Source of the DNA: a bacterium
GTDB lineage: Bacteria > Bacteroidota > Bacteroidia > Flavobacteriales_D > Sanyastnellaceae
DNA: 48,421 nucleotides
NCBI GenBank assembly: GCA_029979565.1
Contig: JAPOHG010000009.1
Span: forward strand, 1-48,421
Reading direction: 5' to 3'
Below the pieces are notes generated by a model. The model was not told the origin of the DNA, searched no databases, and saw nothing but the letters and a program-made list of their open reading frames with translations. The translations under genes were made by a program, and so were the position numbers. Of the stretch, positions 1 to 10,602 are shown in pieces. Every line of letters starts with the position of its first letter. Positions within the stretch are counted from its first letter, which is position 1.

Positions 1-3000
1 ATAAACTCCGGGTTGATGCCGCTCGCCAAGGAAGCGCCAAAGGCATCGTTGTAAAAACCTGCTTCCGTCGAAAGCGAAAGCGGATCCACGTCGTTGCCAA
101 ATACCGAACTCACAAAGTCGTCTGCGTTCAACAAATCGACGTACACACGGTACGTCGTCTGACCAGGTACAATGTCTGTAGCGTACTCCTCAACCGTCAA
201 CGTGTAGCCGCTCGATGCACCGCCGCCTTCACAGCTGCAGTAATCGCACGTTCCATTATCGTCCGTAGCGTCGGCGTCGTAGTTGCAAGCGCTGCTGTCT
301 GTACAGCCCGCTACCTCAAACTCATCGCATGTACCGTCACCGTCTGTATCCGACAAGCACTCGCCGTCGCAGTCGTAGCCCGCTGCAGGGCCATTGCCTT
401 CACAGTCACAAGCTCCGTCGGCAATGCCATCACCGCCACACTCGCCGCACTCATCAAGCACGTTGCCCTCACAATCGCAAGCGCCCTCAGCAATGCCGTC
501 ACCGCCGCATACGCCGCACTCATCGAATTGCAAGCATGAGCCGTCGTCGTCGGTGGCATCTGCATTGTAGTTACAAGCCGTTTCGTCCGTGCAACCGGCA
601 ACCTCAAATTCGTCGCAAGTGCCGTCGCCGTCCGCATCGTTCAGGCAATTGCCGTCACAGTCATAGCCTGTATCGGGGAAGTTGCCATCGCAATCGCAGG
701 CGCCATCAGCAATGCCGTCACCACCGCAAACACCGCATTCGTCCTCTTGCAAGCATGAGCCGTCGTCCTCGTTCGCGTCTGCATTGAAGTTACACGCTGT
801 AGGATCAGTACACCCAGGAACAACGTATTCACAGCTGCCATCATCGTAGGCAGCATCGGGGTCGTAATTCGAAGCTTGGTCGTCTGTACAACCACAAGCA
901 TTTCCGCCGGTACCACCACCGCTCTCGCCTTCTGCATTAAACGTACCCGTTCCGTCAAAGGTGAAGGTCTTGCGCAAGTCATTCGCTCCATCACCGTTTC
1001 CGAAAATCTGAACAGGGAATGTACCGGAGAATCCTCCGTCAGTGGTCAATTGCATGATCAACACGCGACCGTCTGCATCAGGCAATCCGTTCGGCGTGCC
1101 GTTTAATACGTACCAAGCTCCGCCGGTTTGGGTGTTCAAAGTAAAGTCTTGGCCGTCAATGGCTGATCCAGATTGGAAGGCAGCCACAAAGGGTTGATCA
1201 GAATCCTCAACGGTGCTGATGGCCACTTCGTCACCCGTGTTTTGGCTGTCGATGCCAATGGTGATCCAGCTGTCCACCGCAATCGTTGGGAAGACCGCAA
1301 TGAATGCAGGGTTGATGCCGGAAGCTACCGCAGCTCCGAACGGGTCATTGTAAAAACCGTTTTCGGTGCTCAATACCATCTGATCACCGTCATTTCCGTA
1401 CACAGAGCTTACGAAGTCATCCTCGTTAATGACATCAATGTAGAATCGGTAAGTCGTTTGGCCGGGAACCACATCGGCTGCATGTTCTTCAATCGTCAGG
1501 GTGTATCCACTCGATTCACCTGTTGCTTCCCCACCGCAAGAGCAGTAGTCGCACGAGCCATCGTTATCTGTGGCAGACGCATCGTAGTTGCATGCAGCTT
1601 CATCGGTACAGCCCGCAATCTCAAACTCGTCGCAGGTGCCGTCGCCGTCCGCATCATTCAAGCAGTTGCCGTCACAATCGTAGCCTGTTTCTGGACCATT
1701 GCCATCGCAATCGCAAGCGCCTTCAGCAATGCCGTCACCGCCACAAACGCCGCACTCGTCGTTTTGCAAGCATGAGCCATCATCGTCTGTCGCTGTAGCG
1801 TCGTAGTTACAAGCTGCAGCGTCGGTACAACCGGCGACTTCAAATTCGTCGCACGTGCCGTCGCCGTCCGCGTCATTCAAGCAGTTGCCATCGCAATCGT
1901 AGCCGGCATCGGGGCCGTTTCCATCGCAATCGCAAGCACCTTCGGCAATGCCGTCACCGCCGCAAACCCCACACTCATCCTCTTGCAGGCAGGAGCCATC
2001 ATCTTCTGTCGCGTTTGCATTGTAGTTGCACGCGGTTTCGTCGGTACAACCTGAAAGCTCAAACTCGTCACACGTTCCGTCACCATCGGCATCGTTCAAA
2101 CAATTGCCATCGCAATCGTAACCTGTTTCTGCATAGGTACAAGAACCATCATCATCGGTTGCGTCAGCGTTGTAGTTGCACGCCGTAGCATCCGTACAGC
2201 CTGCGATTTCGAATTCGTCGCACGTGCCGTCTCCGTCAGCATCATTCAGGCAGTTGCCATCGCAATCGTAGCCTGTGGCAGCGTATTCGCATGAACCGTC
2301 GTCATCCGTAGCGTCGCCGTTGTAGTTGCACGCCGTTGCATCTTGGCAGCCTGCGATTTCAAATTCATCACAAATGCCGTCTCCGTCGGTGTCGTTCAAG
2401 CAGTTGCCGTCGCAATCGTAGCCAGCATCTGCGTAGGTGCACGAACCATCGTCCTCAGTAGCATCGGCGTTGTAGTTGCATGCCGTCGCATCCGTACATC
2501 CAGGAGCTGCATATTCACAGCTTCCATCGTCATATTCAGCGGTTGGGTCGTAGTTGGAAGCAGACTCATCTGTACAACCGCAAGCGTTTCCACCTGTTCC
2601 ACCTGAACCCTCACCTTCTGCATTAAATGTACCTGTCCCATCAAATGAGAAGGTCTTGCGCAAATCATTCGTACCGTCGCCGTTCTCAAAAATTTGAACC
2701 GGAAGGGTACCGGACAGGCCAGCTGATGTTGTCAACTGCATGATCAATACGCGTCCATCATCATCTGGAAGGCCGTTTGGCGTTCCGTTTAATACGTACC
2801 ATGCACCGCCTGTCTGGGTATTCAATGTAAAGTCTTGACCATCAATTGCGGATCCAGATGCAAACGCGCCAACAAACGGCTGATCAGCGTCTTCCACCGT
2901 GCTGATGGCTACTTCTTCGCCTGTATTCTGGCTGTCAATGCCAATGGTCAGCCAGCTGTCACCACCAATTGTTGGGAAAAACGCGATGAATGCCGGATTA

Positions 3001-4436
3001 ATACCTGAAGCCACGGTAGCACCAAGCGGGTCATTGTAAAAACCTGCTTCAGTAGCAATGCTCAGTGGGTCTGTGTCATTGCCATAAACGGAGCTCAAAA
3101 AGTCATCTGCATTTACCAAATCAATGTACAAACGGTACGTCGTCTGTCCAGGAATAATATCCACAGCATGCTCTTCTACCGTCAGCGTATAGCCGCTCGC
3201 CTCACCACCGGTAGATTCACCGGCACATGAGCAGTAGTCGCAGGAACCATCGTCTTCTGTGGCGTCCGCATTGTAGTTGCATGCAGCACTGTCCGTGCAG
3301 CCTGCGAGTTCATCGCTATCGCAAATGCCGTTGCCGTTGGCGTCGGAAGTGCAATCACCACCGCATACGCCCAACGCATCTGTTGTATTGCCGTCACAAT
3401 CGCATTCACCATCGGCAATGCCTTCACCACCGCATACGCCGCATTCATCTAACTGCAAGCACGAGCCATCATCATCGGTCGCTGTTGCACTGTAGTTGCA
3501 CGCTGAAGCGTCGGTACATCCAGCTACCTCAAATTCGTCACAAGTTCCATCGCCGTCCGCATCGTTCAAGCAATTGCCATCGCAGTCATAACCATCGTCC
3601 GCATACGTGCAAGAACCATCATCTTCGGTAGCGTCCGCATTGTAATTGCATGCAGTAGCGTCCTGACACCCAGCCACCTCAAATTCATCGCAAGTGCCGT
3701 CACCATCCGCATCGCTGATGCACGTGCCGTCGCAGTTGTAGCCCGTTTCGGCATAGGTACAAGAACCATCATCTTCTGTAGCATCCGCATTGAAGTTGCA
3801 TGCCGTATCATCCGTGCAGCCTGGAACCGGATCGGTTCCACCTCCTCCATCACCTTCCTGATAGAATGTACCGGTGCCATCGAATGCAATGGTTTTCCGA
3901 ATGTCCGTCGAACCATCACCGTTCTCGAAAATTTGGAAATTCATCAAACCCGAGAACGTGCCTGTAGTGGTGAATTGCATCACCAACACCTGCATGTTAT
4001 CGTCTGGCAGACCGTTGGGCGTATTGTTCAACACGTACCACGCTCCCCCAGTTTGCGTATCAAGGACAAAATCCTGACCGTCGATGGCAGATCCTTGTTG
4101 GAATGCGGCTACGAATGGCTGGTTGGAGTCTTCCACCGTGCTAATCGGCACCTCGTCCCCTGTGTTCTGGCTGTCAATTCCGATGGTAATCCAGCTATCC
4201 GCTGCGATGGTCGGAAAGAACGCGATGAACGCGGGGTTGATGCCTGAAGCGACTGTGGCTCCGAAAGCGTCGTTATAAAATCCGTCGGAAGTTGAAAACG
4301 ACAAGGGCTCGCCGTCATTCCCGTAAACGGAACTCAAAAAGTCGTCTGAATTGATCATATCGACGTACATCCTGTAGGTCGTTTGACCTGCTACGATGTC
4401 TGTCGCATGCTCTGAAACTGTCAGTGAATACTGACC
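1..4436 (-). repeat. Nested coding repeats: four ~600-bp domains plus many Cys-rich units
   Basis: Within the first gene, four copies of a ~600-bp domain-coding unit alternate with linkers made of short repeats. The three full linkers differ in number and order of sub-units (about 0.6, 1.1 and 0.7 kb). Copies are alike at protein level but differ at many third positions, so they are old or diversifying duplications and not an assembly stutter. Repeats of this type are prone to recombination and copy-number change. Confidence 0.8.
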
Positions 4437-4490
4437 AAAAGTGAGTCCGGACATCAAAAATCCGGCGCAAAGCAGTAGAATACGGCTCAT
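1..4490 (-). CDS. Giant repetitive secreted protein with Cys-rich calcium-type repeats (3' end off window)
   Basis: The frame is open from the ATG at 4490 to the window edge, so the C-terminus is missing. Residues 1-20 form a signal peptide ending FGQ. The protein alternates a domain of about 200 residues (starts [20 protein letters not shown]; later copies begin GYTLT[VI]EE) with Cys-rich linkers. Four domain copies are visible: about 4436-3830, 3205-2605, 1525-920 and 215 to the edge. The linkers carry many copies of [25 protein letters not shown] motifs, [20 protein letters not shown] (an Asp-rich D-x-D-G-D-G pattern like thrombospondin type 3 calcium repeats) and [19 protein letters not shown]. 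This architecture is typical of secreted Bacteroidota surface or adhesion proteins; I infer export by T9SS, but the sorting domain would lie outside the window. The function of the 200-residue domain is unknown to me. Start choice follows from the signal peptide. Confidence 0.85.
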   Translation of the reverse strand, partial: MSRILLLCAGFLMSGLTFGQYSLTVSEHATDIVAGQTTYRMYVDMINSDDFLSSVYGNDGEPLSFSTSDGFYNDAFGATVASGINPAFIAFFPTIAADSWITIGIDSQNTGDEVPISTVEDSNQPFVAAFQQGSAIDGQDFVLDTQTGGAWYVLNNTPNGLPDDNMQVLVMQFTTTGTFSGLMNFQIFENGDGSTDIRKTIAFDGTGTFYQEGDGGGGTDPVPGCTDDTACNFNADATEDDGSCTYAETGYNCDGTCISDADGDGTCDEFEVAGCQDATACNYNADATEDDGSCTYADDGYDCDGNCLNDADGDGTCDEFEVAGCTDASACNYSATATDDDGSCLQLDECGVCGGEGIADGECDCDGNTTDALGVCGGDCTSDANGNGICDSDELAGCTDSAACNYNADATEDDGSCDYCSCAGESTGGEASGYTLTVEEHAVDIIPGQTTYRLYIDLVNADDFLSSVYGNDTDPLSIATEAGFYNDPLGATVASGINPAFIAFFPTIGGDSWLTIGIDSQNTGEEVAISTVEDADQPFVGAFASGSAIDGQDFTLNTQTGGAWYVLNGTPNGLPDDDGRVLIMQLTTSAGLSGTLPVQIFENGDGTNDLRKTFSFDGTGTFNAEGEGSGGTGGNACGCTDESASNYDPTAEYDDGSCEYAAPGCTDATACNYNADATEDDGSCTYADAGYDCDGNCLNDTDGDGICDEFEIAGCQDATACNYNGDATDDDGSCEYAATGYDCDGNCLNDADGDGTCDEFEIAGCTDATACNYNADATDDDGSCTYAETGYDCDGNCLNDADGDGTCDEFELSGCTDETACNYNANATEDDGSCLQEDECGVCGGDGIAEGACDCDGNGPDAGYDCDGNCLNDADGDGTCDEFEVAGCTDAAACNYDATATDDDGSCLQNDECGVCGGDGIAEGACDCDGNGPETGYDCDGNCLNDADGDGTCDEFEIAGCTDEAACNYDASATDNDGSCDYCSCGGEATGESSGYTLTIEEHAADVVPGQTTYRFYIDVINEDDFVSSVYGNDGDQMVLSTENGFYNDPFGAAVASGINPAFIAVFPTIAVDSWITIGIDSQNTGDEVAISTVEDSDQPFVAAFQSGSAIDGQDFTLNTQTGGAWYVLNGTPNGLPDADGRVLIMQLTTDGGFSGTFPVQIFGNGDGANDLRKTFTFDGTGTFNAEGESGGGTGGNACGCTDDQASNYDPDAAYDDGSCEYVVPGCTDPTACNFNADANEDDGSCLQEDECGVCGGDGIADGACDCDGNFPDTGYDCDGNCLNDADGDGTCDEFEVAGCTDETACNYNADATDDDGSCLQFDECGVCGGDGIAEGACDCEGNVLDECGECGGDGIADGACDCEGNGPAAGYDCDGECLSDTDGDGTCDEFEVAGCTDSSACNYDADATDDNGTCDYCSCEGGGASSGYTLTVEEYATDIVPGQTTYRVYVDLLNADDFVSSVFGNDVDPLSLSTEAGFYNDAFGASLASGINPEF

Positions 4491-4513
4491 TTTCGTGATG
4501 GTTTATGGCATCG

Positions 4514-4521
4514 TAAATATA
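4514..4521 (-). promoter_or_regulatory. Candidate -7 box for the giant repeat protein
   Basis: On the minus strand the sequence is TATATTTA, one base from the Bacteroidota -7 consensus TAnnTTTG, and lies about 23 bases before the ATG at 4490. No TTG is found at the usual -33 spacing, so support is partial. Confidence 0.4.
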
Positions 4522-4641
4522 GCGAATTTTCGCACACTTATCGACATTCAAGCCAATTATCTCGATTAATTCTGTTTTTTGTCCGCCTAAAATCGATGTA
4601 ATTCAGCCGAAAACAGCCTTGTGAAATCTAGACAAGGACAT

Positions 4642-4665
4642 AAAAAAAGGGAGCAAAACGCTCCC
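4642..4665 (-). terminator. Rho-independent terminator of the RRM gene
   Basis: Read on the minus strand, GGGAGC, a five-base loop and GCTCCC are followed by a run of seven T. It sits 25-48 bases past the stop of the RRM gene at 4690, in the 199-base gap before the promoter of the giant repeat gene. The rest of that gap (4491-4641) holds only that gene's leader and promoter region. Confidence 0.85.
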
Positions 4666-4689
4666 TGCTTTATAGGCTATCCATTGGCT

Positions 4690-5211
4690 TTAAAAGTCGT
4701 CTAACTCATCCAGCCAATCCGTGTTTTTGGGCTTCGATTTTTTCAGCTTCGAAGGCTTCGGTCCGTCCGCATATATGTCGCGTTGTCCTTTCGGTTTGTT
4801 GGTTTTTTTCGCATTCGCTTTTTTCCGAAAATCGCGTTGAGGCGGCTCGGACGATCCGGACTGGCGACTAAACTCTGCGCTGTCCGAGCTGCGCGGAGAG
4901 CGGGGACCTTTGCTTTCGGATTCAGGTCGCCTTCCAGAGCGGTGGTCTCCCCCGGAGCCTTGCGTACGTGGACGTTCTTCTGCTTCCTTGACGACCATGC
5001 GGAAGCCCATGAGTTCAGCTCCGTTCATTGCATCAATGGCTGCTTTTCCTGATGCTTCATCCCGCATTTGGACAAAACCAAAGCATTTGGATTGGCCGGT
5101 TTCCCGGTCCGTAATGACACGTGCATAGGCAACTTCACCGAATGCAGAGAATGCCTCAACCAAATGCTCATCCTGAACATCACGGTTCAATTTGGCAACA
5201 AAAAGTTTCAT
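4690..5211 (-). CDS. RRM-domain RNA-binding protein
   Basis: A 173-residue protein with one N-terminal RNA recognition motif (residues 2-78): RNP2 is KLFVAKL (2-8) and RNP1 is KCFGFVQM (42-49), both with the aromatic residues that stack on RNA bases. The C-terminal half is a low-complexity Arg/Ser/Gly/Lys-rich tail ending in acidic DWLDELDDF. This resembles the small RRM proteins of Bacteroidota and cyanobacteria, which bind single-stranded RNA and are often linked to cold adaptation or mRNA fate. The specific target is unknown. It lies 80 bases downstream of the AIM24-like gene, has its own candidate -7 box, and ends at a clear terminator. The leader just before the ATG is a pyrimidine tract without a Shine-Dalgarno sequence. 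Confidence 0.9.
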   Translation of the reverse strand: MKLFVAKLNRDVQDEHLVEAFSAFGEVAYARVITDRETGQSKCFGFVQMRDEASGKAAIDAMNGAELMGFRMVVKEAEERPRTQGSGGDHRSGRRPESESKGPRSPRSSDSAEFSRQSGSSEPPQRDFRKKANAKKTNKPKGQRDIYADGPKPSKLKKSKPKNTDWLDELDDF

Positions 5212-5281
5212 CTAGAAAAAGGAGGGATAAGGATACGTGGGGTATGACCACATAGGCTTTTCATGCTTGAACGAATACACA

Positions 5282-5289
5282 CAAACATA
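5282..5289 (-). promoter_or_regulatory. Candidate -7 box for the RRM gene
   Basis: Minus strand TATGTTTG is an exact match to TAnnTTTG. It would give a leader of roughly 65 bases before the ATG at 5211. The nearest upstream TTG is 26 bases away, longer than the usual spacing, so the -33 element is uncertain. Confidence 0.45.
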
Positions 5290-5291
5290 CT

Positions 5292-6095
5292 TCAAATTCG
5301 AAAGTCTCCGTCCATCAAGCGCCCAAGTTGCCCCAAAGTGGATTTCTCTCCTTTGGAATGCCCCCCTGCATTGGGGGCATTGGCGAGGATGCGATTGGCC
5401 AAGCGACTAAAAGGCAAAGACTGCAACCAAATGGTTCCTGTGCCTCGCAACGTTGCCAAAAACAACCCCTCTCCTCCAAAGAACATCGACTTCAATCCAC
5501 CCGCCGCTTCAACAGAATAATCAATTTGTCCGGAGTAGGCCACAATGCATCCGGTATCAATGCGCAAACTTTCGTTGTTCAACTGCTTTTGCACAATGGT
5601 TCCTCCGGCATGTAAGAAGGCCATACCGTCTCCCCTGAGCCGCTGCAAAATGAATCCTTCACCTCCGAAGAATCCGGCACCAAGTCGCTTGTTGAGTGCG
5701 ATTGAAACTTCTGTCCCACGAGCGGCACAGAGAAAAGCATCTTTCTGGCAAATCACTTCACCACCCAAATCGGCCAATTGAATCGGCATGATCTTTCCCG
5801 GATACGGCGAAGCAAAGGCCACCCTTCGCTTGCCCAGTCCATCGTTGGTAAAATGCGTCATGAACAAGGATTCACCCGTAAGGATGCGTTTACCAGCGCC
5901 CAACAAGGAACCGAAAAATCCAGCATCCACGGCTGAGCCGTCCCCCATTCTCGCTTCAAAGCGGATGCCCTCTTCCATCCAATTCATTGCGCCTGCTTCG
6001 GCAACAACGGTCTCACCTGGATCCAATTCGACTTCCACCGTTTGCATATCGTCTCCATAAATCTGAAAGTCAATTTCGTCACTCACCTTGGTCAT
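5292..6095 (-). CDS. AIM24 / TIGR00266 family protein
   Basis: A 267-residue soluble protein without signal peptide, rich in Gly-containing beta strands, with the family pattern [14 protein letters not shown] near residues 27-40, repeated GFFG(G/S) turns ([48 protein letters not shown]). This is the bacterial AIM24/TIGR00266 family, a triple beta-sandwich of unclear biochemical role (the yeast member is a mitochondrial inner-membrane organiser). The reading frame is open to 6146, but the Met at 6095 fits the family N-terminus and avoids overlap with the divergent prolyl oligopeptidase gene, so I chose it. Function here is unknown. Confidence 0.88.
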   Translation of the reverse strand: MTKVSDEIDFQIYGDDMQTVEVELDPGETVVAEAGAMNWMEEGIRFEARMGDGSAVDAGFFGSLLGAGKRILTGESLFMTHFTNDGLGKRRVAFASPYPGKIMPIQLADLGGEVICQKDAFLCAARGTEVSIALNKRLGAGFFGGEGFILQRLRGDGMAFLHAGGTIVQKQLNNESLRIDTGCIVAYSGQIDYSVEAAGGLKSMFFGGEGLFLATLRGTGTIWLQSLPFSRLANRILANAPNAGGHSKGEKSTLGQLGRLMDGDFRI

Positions 6096-6103
6096 GTTTC
6101 CGG

Positions 6104-6111
6104 TATTTTTG
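6104..6111 (+). promoter_or_regulatory. Candidate -7 box for the prolyl oligopeptidase operon
   Basis: TATTTTTG matches TAnnTTTG exactly and sits 20 bases before the ATG at 6132. A TTG at 6088-6090 is only 13 bases upstream, shorter than the usual -33 spacing. Confidence 0.45.
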
Positions 6112-6112
6112 G

Positions 6113-6120
6113 GAAAATTA
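6113..6120 (-). promoter_or_regulatory. Candidate -7 box for the AIM24-like gene
   Basis: Minus strand TAATTTTC matches TAnnTTTG except the last base and lies 17 bases before the ATG at 6095. It almost abuts the forward box at 6104-6111, so the 36-base divergent gap would hold two interlocked promoters. Confidence 0.3.
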
Positions 6121-6131
6121 ATCGCTGTTTC

Positions 6132-8294
6132 ATGATTCACCAACACACAGCCTCCTCATTTCTGCGTCCATTGATTGGCTTAATTTGCCTCGGCGCAGTG
6201 CTTCTGCTCACCAATTGCCAAACCAATTCTTCTCCGATGAAACGCGCTATGGCTTACCCTGAGACTCGCACCGAAAACGTCAAGGACACCCTATGGGGAA
6301 TTGAGGTTGCCGATCCATACAGATGGTTAGAAGACGACCGTTCCGAGGAAACCATGGCTTGGGTGGACGAACAAATCGCATTCACCCGAGGCTATTTGAA
6401 CGAACTGGCGTGGCGACAGCCGCTTCGCGACCGTTTCGAAGCCCTCTTCAATTACGAGAAAATTGGAATGCCTCGAAAGATCGGCGACCGCTATTTCCTC
6501 TCCAAAAATGACGGGCTTCAAAACCAGAGCGTCTGGTACGTGCGCGACGAGCTCGACAGCGAAGACAAGCTTTTCCTCGACCCAAATGCGCTGAGTGATG
6601 ACGGTACTGTAACGGCATCGTTGGGAAGTGCAAGCGAAGACGATCGCTACATCGCTGTCATCCAAAACGAAGCAGGGTCGGACTGGCAGGAGATTCACAT
6701 TTACGATCTGGCCACGGGCAAGCCCCAAGGTGATGTGCTGAGGTGGGTGAAATTTTCCGGAACGAGCTGGGTTGGCAATGGCTTTTACTACAGCCGTTAC
6801 CCGGCGCCCGAAGGCAGTGAGCTCAGTGCGGAGAATACATTCCACAGCGTGTACTATCACGAAGTTGGTACTGACCAGTCCACGGATCGACTGGTTTACC
6901 GCAACGACAACGAACCCAACCGTTACCACTTTGCTTATGCCACGGAGGACAAAAAATACCTCATCCTCAATTCTTCGACCGGAACGGACGGCAACAGTTT
7001 GGACTTTTTGGATCTGACCCGCCCCGATGCGACATGGCAATCGCTCATCCCAGGTTTTGATACCCGCAGTTCCGTCGTTGACCACCACAACGGTCGGTTC
7101 TTGGTGCTTACAGATATCGATGCTCCCACCTACCGATTGGCGGGAATATCCGCTTCAAATCCTTCCGATTGGATCGATGTGATTCCCGCTGCTGAGCACC
7201 TGCTCGAAGGCGTTCGAAGCACCGGCGGTCAGCTCTTCGCTACCTACCTGAAAAACGCCTGCAACGCTGTTGTACGCATGGACATGGACGGCTCCAACCC
7301 GAGGGAAATCGCCCTGCCCAATGAAGCTGGAACAGCCGGCGGATTTGGAGGCAAAATTGATGCGTCCGAGACATTTTATGCGTTCACCTCTTTCACCTAC
7401 CCCACGTCGATTTACCGCTATGATATGGCAACGGGTGAAAGCACATTGTTCGCGGCTCCTGATGTTGACTTCAATCCCGAGGACTTCGAATCCAAACAAG
7501 TCTGGTACGAATCCAAAGACGGCACAGAGGTCCCGATGTTCATTGTCCACAAGAAAGGACTTGAATTGGACGGTAACCGACCAACCTACCTCTATGCGTA
7601 CGGTGGTTTCAACATCAGCCTAACCCCCAGTTTCAGCTCGTCTTTGCTCCTGCTGTTGGAAAACGACGGGGTCTACGCCATGCCCAACCTTCGCGGTGGT
7701 GGAGAATTCGGAGAAGATTGGCATGAAGCGGGCATGCTCCTGAAGAAGCAAAACGTGTTCGACGACTTCATCGCCGCCGGAGAATACCTCATCGATCAAG
7801 GATACACCCAGTCCAATCGATTGGCCATCGCAGGCGGATCCAACGGAGGATTGCTGGTTGGTGCGACCATGACCCAACGACCGGACCTGGCAGGCGTTGC
7901 ATTTCCGGCTGTTGGCGTTATGGACATGCTGCGTTACCATCGGTTTACCATCGGATGGGGATGGATTCCGGAGTATGGCTGCGCGGACAGTTCCAAAGCG
8001 GATTTCGAAAACCTCGCCGGTTTCAGTCCCTATCACAACCTCGCCCCCGAAACGGCCTACCCAGCAACCATGGTCACCACGGCAGACCACGACGACCGTG
8101 TGGTTCCTGCCCACAGTTTCAAATTTGCTGCACGGCTTCAGGCTTGCCAAGTAGGCCCTCGCCCTGCGCTCATTCGCATCGAGAAAAATGCAGGTCACGG
8201 GGCCGGCAAACCCACCTCTAAAATTCTGGACGAACAAGCGGATAAATGGGCATTCATGTTCCATGAAATGAACGTCCCCTTAACGCAGGAGTGA
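6132..8294 (+). CDS. Prolyl oligopeptidase (S9A), lipoprotein
   Basis: A 720-residue S9A serine peptidase that cleaves after proline in short peptides. The N-terminus has a lipoprotein signal ending LLTNC, so it is probably anchored in the envelope, facing the periplasm or surface. Residues about 35-115 and the beta-propeller (to about 470) precede an alpha/beta-hydrolase domain. The triad is visible: Ser570 in GGSNGG, the Asp in DHDDRVVP (654-655) and His689 in NAGHGAGKP. Length matches the family. The Met at 6132 was chosen over the upstream one because it gives a clean lipoprotein signal. It heads a four-gene run: its stop overlaps the GTG start of the next gene (GTGA). A peptidase like this fits a protein-degrading lifestyle. 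Confidence 0.95.
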   Translation: MIHQHTASSFLRPLIGLICLGAVLLLTNCQTNSSPMKRAMAYPETRTENVKDTLWGIEVADPYRWLEDDRSEETMAWVDEQIAFTRGYLNELAWRQPLRDRFEALFNYEKIGMPRKIGDRYFLSKNDGLQNQSVWYVRDELDSEDKLFLDPNALSDDGTVTASLGSASEDDRYIAVIQNEAGSDWQEIHIYDLATGKPQGDVLRWVKFSGTSWVGNGFYYSRYPAPEGSELSAENTFHSVYYHEVGTDQSTDRLVYRNDNEPNRYHFAYATEDKKYLILNSSTGTDGNSLDFLDLTRPDATWQSLIPGFDTRSSVVDHHNGRFLVLTDIDAPTYRLAGISASNPSDWIDVIPAAEHLLEGVRSTGGQLFATYLKNACNAVVRMDMDGSNPREIALPNEAGTAGGFGGKIDASETFYAFTSFTYPTSIYRYDMATGESTLFAAPDVDFNPEDFESKQVWYESKDGTEVPMFIVHKKGLELDGNRPTYLYAYGGFNISLTPSFSSSLLLLLENDGVYAMPNLRGGGEFGEDWHEAGMLLKKQNVFDDFIAAGEYLIDQGYTQSNRLAIAGGSNGGLLVGATMTQRPDLAGVAFPAVGVMDMLRYHRFTIGWGWIPEYGCADSSKADFENLAGFSPYHNLAPETAYPATMVTTADHDDRVVPAHSFKFAARLQACQVGPRPALIRIEKNAGHGAGKPTSKILDEQADKWAFMFHEMNVPLTQE

Positions 8295-8971
8295 GTTTCA
8301 GTACGCCCCAGCAACTCCAGGTTGGATTCGAGGACGAACATCTCATTGTAGCCTGGAAACCCCATGGGGTCTTGACCTCGGGCAACAGCGGTCGCACGTT
8401 TGTTCGGGAGGTAAACCGTTTGGTTCCCAACCTCCCTGAAAGCGGTGTCTTGCCATGCCATCGACTGGATTTCGGGACCAGTGGTTGGGTGGTTTTTGGG
8501 AAGCACAAGGAAGCGGCACGTCAAATGGGATTGCTTTTTGAATCACGGCGTATCACAAAGCAGTATGTCGCCTTGGTGCATGGAAACGCGCCCACCGCGA
8601 TGAAATTGGCTTGGCCAGTGGATGGAAAATCCGCCGAGACGTGCGTTTCATTGTTGGCGAAAGGGAGCATCGCGGGCGGCGGACCCGTTAGCTTCATCCA
8701 CGTTGAACCCATCACCGGTAGAATGCATCAAATCCGACGGCACTTGCATCAAGCCGGACACGGCGTCGTCGGCGATGACCGGTATGGAATTCCCGGAAAA
8801 CACTACCGGGGCAAAGGGCTGTTTCTATCAGCTTACGGCCTCGCGTTTGGTCATCCCTTCAACCCGGAGGAAGTCGCCCTCCAAGCCCCGCCCTCGAAAA
8901 AATTCAGAAAGTTGCCCTTCGTGCACCAATCTGATTTCATCCAACGCTTCAGCCTATCTTCGCACGTATGA
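8291..8971 (+). CDS. RluA-family RNA pseudouridine synthase
   Basis: A 226-residue protein of the RluA group, which converts uridine to pseudouridine in rRNA or tRNA. The diagnostic motif is HRLDFGTSG (57-65), where Asp60 is the catalytic residue; the later RMHQIRRHL segment is the other conserved block. There is no N-terminal S4 domain, so this is a catalytic-domain-only member; the RNA site cannot be told from sequence. The start is GTG at 8291, overlapping the upstream stop by four bases (GTGA), and the end overlaps the ATG of the acyltransferase, suggesting translational coupling. Confidence 0.9.
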   Translation: MSFSTPQQLQVGFEDEHLIVAWKPHGVLTSGNSGRTFVREVNRLVPNLPESGVLPCHRLDFGTSGWVVFGKHKEAARQMGLLFESRRITKQYVALVHGNAPTAMKLAWPVDGKSAETCVSLLAKGSIAGGGPVSFIHVEPITGRMHQIRRHLHQAGHGVVGDDRYGIPGKHYRGKGLFLSAYGLAFGHPFNPEEVALQAPPSKKFRKLPFVHQSDFIQRFSLSSHV

Positions 8972-9732
8972 TTGCGCGCTTTCTCCGCTCCAGTTACCGC
9001 ATTCCGGGGTTCCTCTTGTTGAGCCTTGCTTACACACTAAAACTGGGAATGGTGCGCATGATTTTTGGTGCCGACCGCCAGCGCATTCACGGTATCCTGA
9101 TCCAATTCATTCACCGCGTTTACGCCTTGATGGGCATCCGAGTGTTCGTCAAAGGTCAATTGCCCGAAGAACCCTCAATCCTGATGGGAAACCACCGCAG
9201 CTACGTGGATGCAGTGATGATTCCAGCGAAGACGCCGGTGGTCTTCGTAGGGCGGGTGGAAAGCAAGTCATGGCCCATCATTGGCTGGGGGGCCACGCTG
9301 CTGGGAACAATCTGGGTGAATCGAAAAAGTAAAGAAAGCCGAAAAGAAACCCGTGAATCTGTCAAGCAGCGATTGAAAGATGGCTTCGGGATCGTGATTT
9401 TTCCCGAGGGCTCAACGCACATGGGGCCCGACCTTCTCGAGTACCGACCATCGATGTTTTACATCAGTGCTGAAGGAGGCTTTCCGGTGACGCCGATTGC
9501 CATCGAATACAAAGACCCGAACATCGCTTGGGTCGGGCAGTCGAAGTTTGTGCCCCACGCGTGGAAGCAATTCGGAGCCAAATACATCGATGTCAAGGTC
9601 TCATACGGGGACACCTATTGCCTTCCTGACGGCGGCGAGATGCTCGAGAGGACGCGCGCATGGACAGAGCAAGAAGTGCTGCGTTTACGTCAAGAATGGG
9701 ACAAAGAGCTCGCTGAAGAAAGGAGAGGATGA
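8968..9732 (+). CDS. 1-acyl-glycerol-3-phosphate acyltransferase (PlsC family)
   Basis: A 254-residue membrane-associated acyltransferase with a hydrophobic N-terminus. It carries the HX4D motif NHRSYVD (His76, Asp81) and the FPEGST motif (145-150), which bind the glycerol phosphate acceptor. The family transfers an acyl group to lysophosphatidate to make phosphatidate, at the inner membrane. Some members act on other lipid acceptors, and this one could do so, since it sits in an operon with a methyltransferase. Its ATG overlaps the preceding stop (ATGA) and its own stop overlaps the next start in the same way. Confidence 0.92.
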   Translation: MIARFLRSSYRIPGFLLLSLAYTLKLGMVRMIFGADRQRIHGILIQFIHRVYALMGIRVFVKGQLPEEPSILMGNHRSYVDAVMIPAKTPVVFVGRVESKSWPIIGWGATLLGTIWVNRKSKESRKETRESVKQRLKDGFGIVIFPEGSTHMGPDLLEYRPSMFYISAEGGFPVTPIAIEYKDPNIAWVGQSKFVPHAWKQFGAKYIDVKVSYGDTYCLPDGGEMLERTRAWTEQEVLRLRQEWDKELAEERRG

Positions 9733-10601
9733 GCACCCTTAAATCCATTTATCGGTCCATTTCGAAGCGATGGCAAACCCTTCACTTGGATTACCACGTG
9801 AATCTAGTGCCACGCTCGCGGCCCGAGACCGGCGACGGACTGAAGGAGATGCATTTGATTTTGGATCAGCGCCGAGCCGCCATCAAGAACGAAGTTGAAC
9901 GCATCCTGAATTTCGCGCCAGAACTCCATGCCATTCGCAAACGATCCGAAGAGTCGAACCCCCTTCTTCCCGCTTGGAACAACAACTTTCTTCCGGGGCT
10001 TGACATCGCAGCCCTGTACATGTTCATCGCTGATCGAAAACCCAAAAAATACATGGAGGTCGGTTCGGGCAATTCCACCTTGGTGGCGGCAGCCGCGAAA
10101 AACCAATACAGCACCGATACCGAGATCATCAGCATTGACCCGTACCCACGGGCTGACATCGACCAAGTAGCACAGCGCATTGTCCGCCGGCCGTTTGAAC
10201 AAGTCGGTCCCGAGTGGGCAGATGAACTGGAAGCCGGTGACATGCTGTTCATTGACAACAGCCACCGGGCATTGCCCAATTCAGATGCCACCGTCTTCTT
10301 TTTGGAATGGCTGCCACGACTCAAACCAGGGGTCATCGTCCAAGTGCACGACGTCTATTTGCCGTGGGACTATCCGGAAGACATGTGCGAACGAGGTTAT
10401 TCCGAACAATACATGCTGGCGGCTATGGTCATGAGCAATCCGCAACGCTACCGCTCCATTTTCCCCGCATTCTGGGTGGCTCAGCAGCCCGAATTTCAAA
10501 CGGTCTTGTCACCGTTGTGGGACCATGAAAACCTTCGCGGTGTCGAACGCCACGGCGGTTCATTTTGGTTCGAGATTGGCCCTGAAGTCAGCTGGGTTTG
10601 A
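9729..10601 (+). CDS. Class I SAM-dependent methyltransferase
   Basis: A 290-residue soluble protein. The SAM-binding motif I reads YMEVGSGNSTLVAAAA (108-123), followed by an acidic strand end (EIISIDPYP) and the DMLFIDNSHRA segment, as in Methyltransf_24-type class I enzymes. The first 80 residues are helical and specific to this protein. The substrate is unknown. Its ATG overlaps the acyltransferase stop (ATGA), so lipid or glycan methylation is conceivable, but this is only inference from position. The gene ends one base before the convergent subtilase gene. Confidence 0.85.
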   Translation: MSTLKSIYRSISKRWQTLHLDYHVNLVPRSRPETGDGLKEMHLILDQRRAAIKNEVERILNFAPELHAIRKRSEESNPLLPAWNNNFLPGLDIAALYMFIADRKPKKYMEVGSGNSTLVAAAAKNQYSTDTEIISIDPYPRADIDQVAQRIVRRPFEQVGPEWADELEAGDMLFIDNSHRALPNSDATVFFLEWLPRLKPGVIVQVHDVYLPWDYPEDMCERGYSEQYMLAAMVMSNPQRYRSIFPAFWVAQQPEFQTVLSPLWDHENLRGVERHGGSFWFEIGPEVSWV

Positions 10602-10602
10602 T

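Noticed and set aside
329-787. Open frames on the plus strand and other minus frames across 1-4500
   Set aside because: They are low-complexity His/Arg/Ser-rich or Met/Thr/Ala-rich shadows of the repetitive minus-strand gene, with no start context or domain.
6327-7088. Long minus-strand frames inside the prolyl oligopeptidase gene, also at 7155 and 7620
   Set aside because: The forward frame carries a complete catalytic triad and family motifs; the antisense frames have none.
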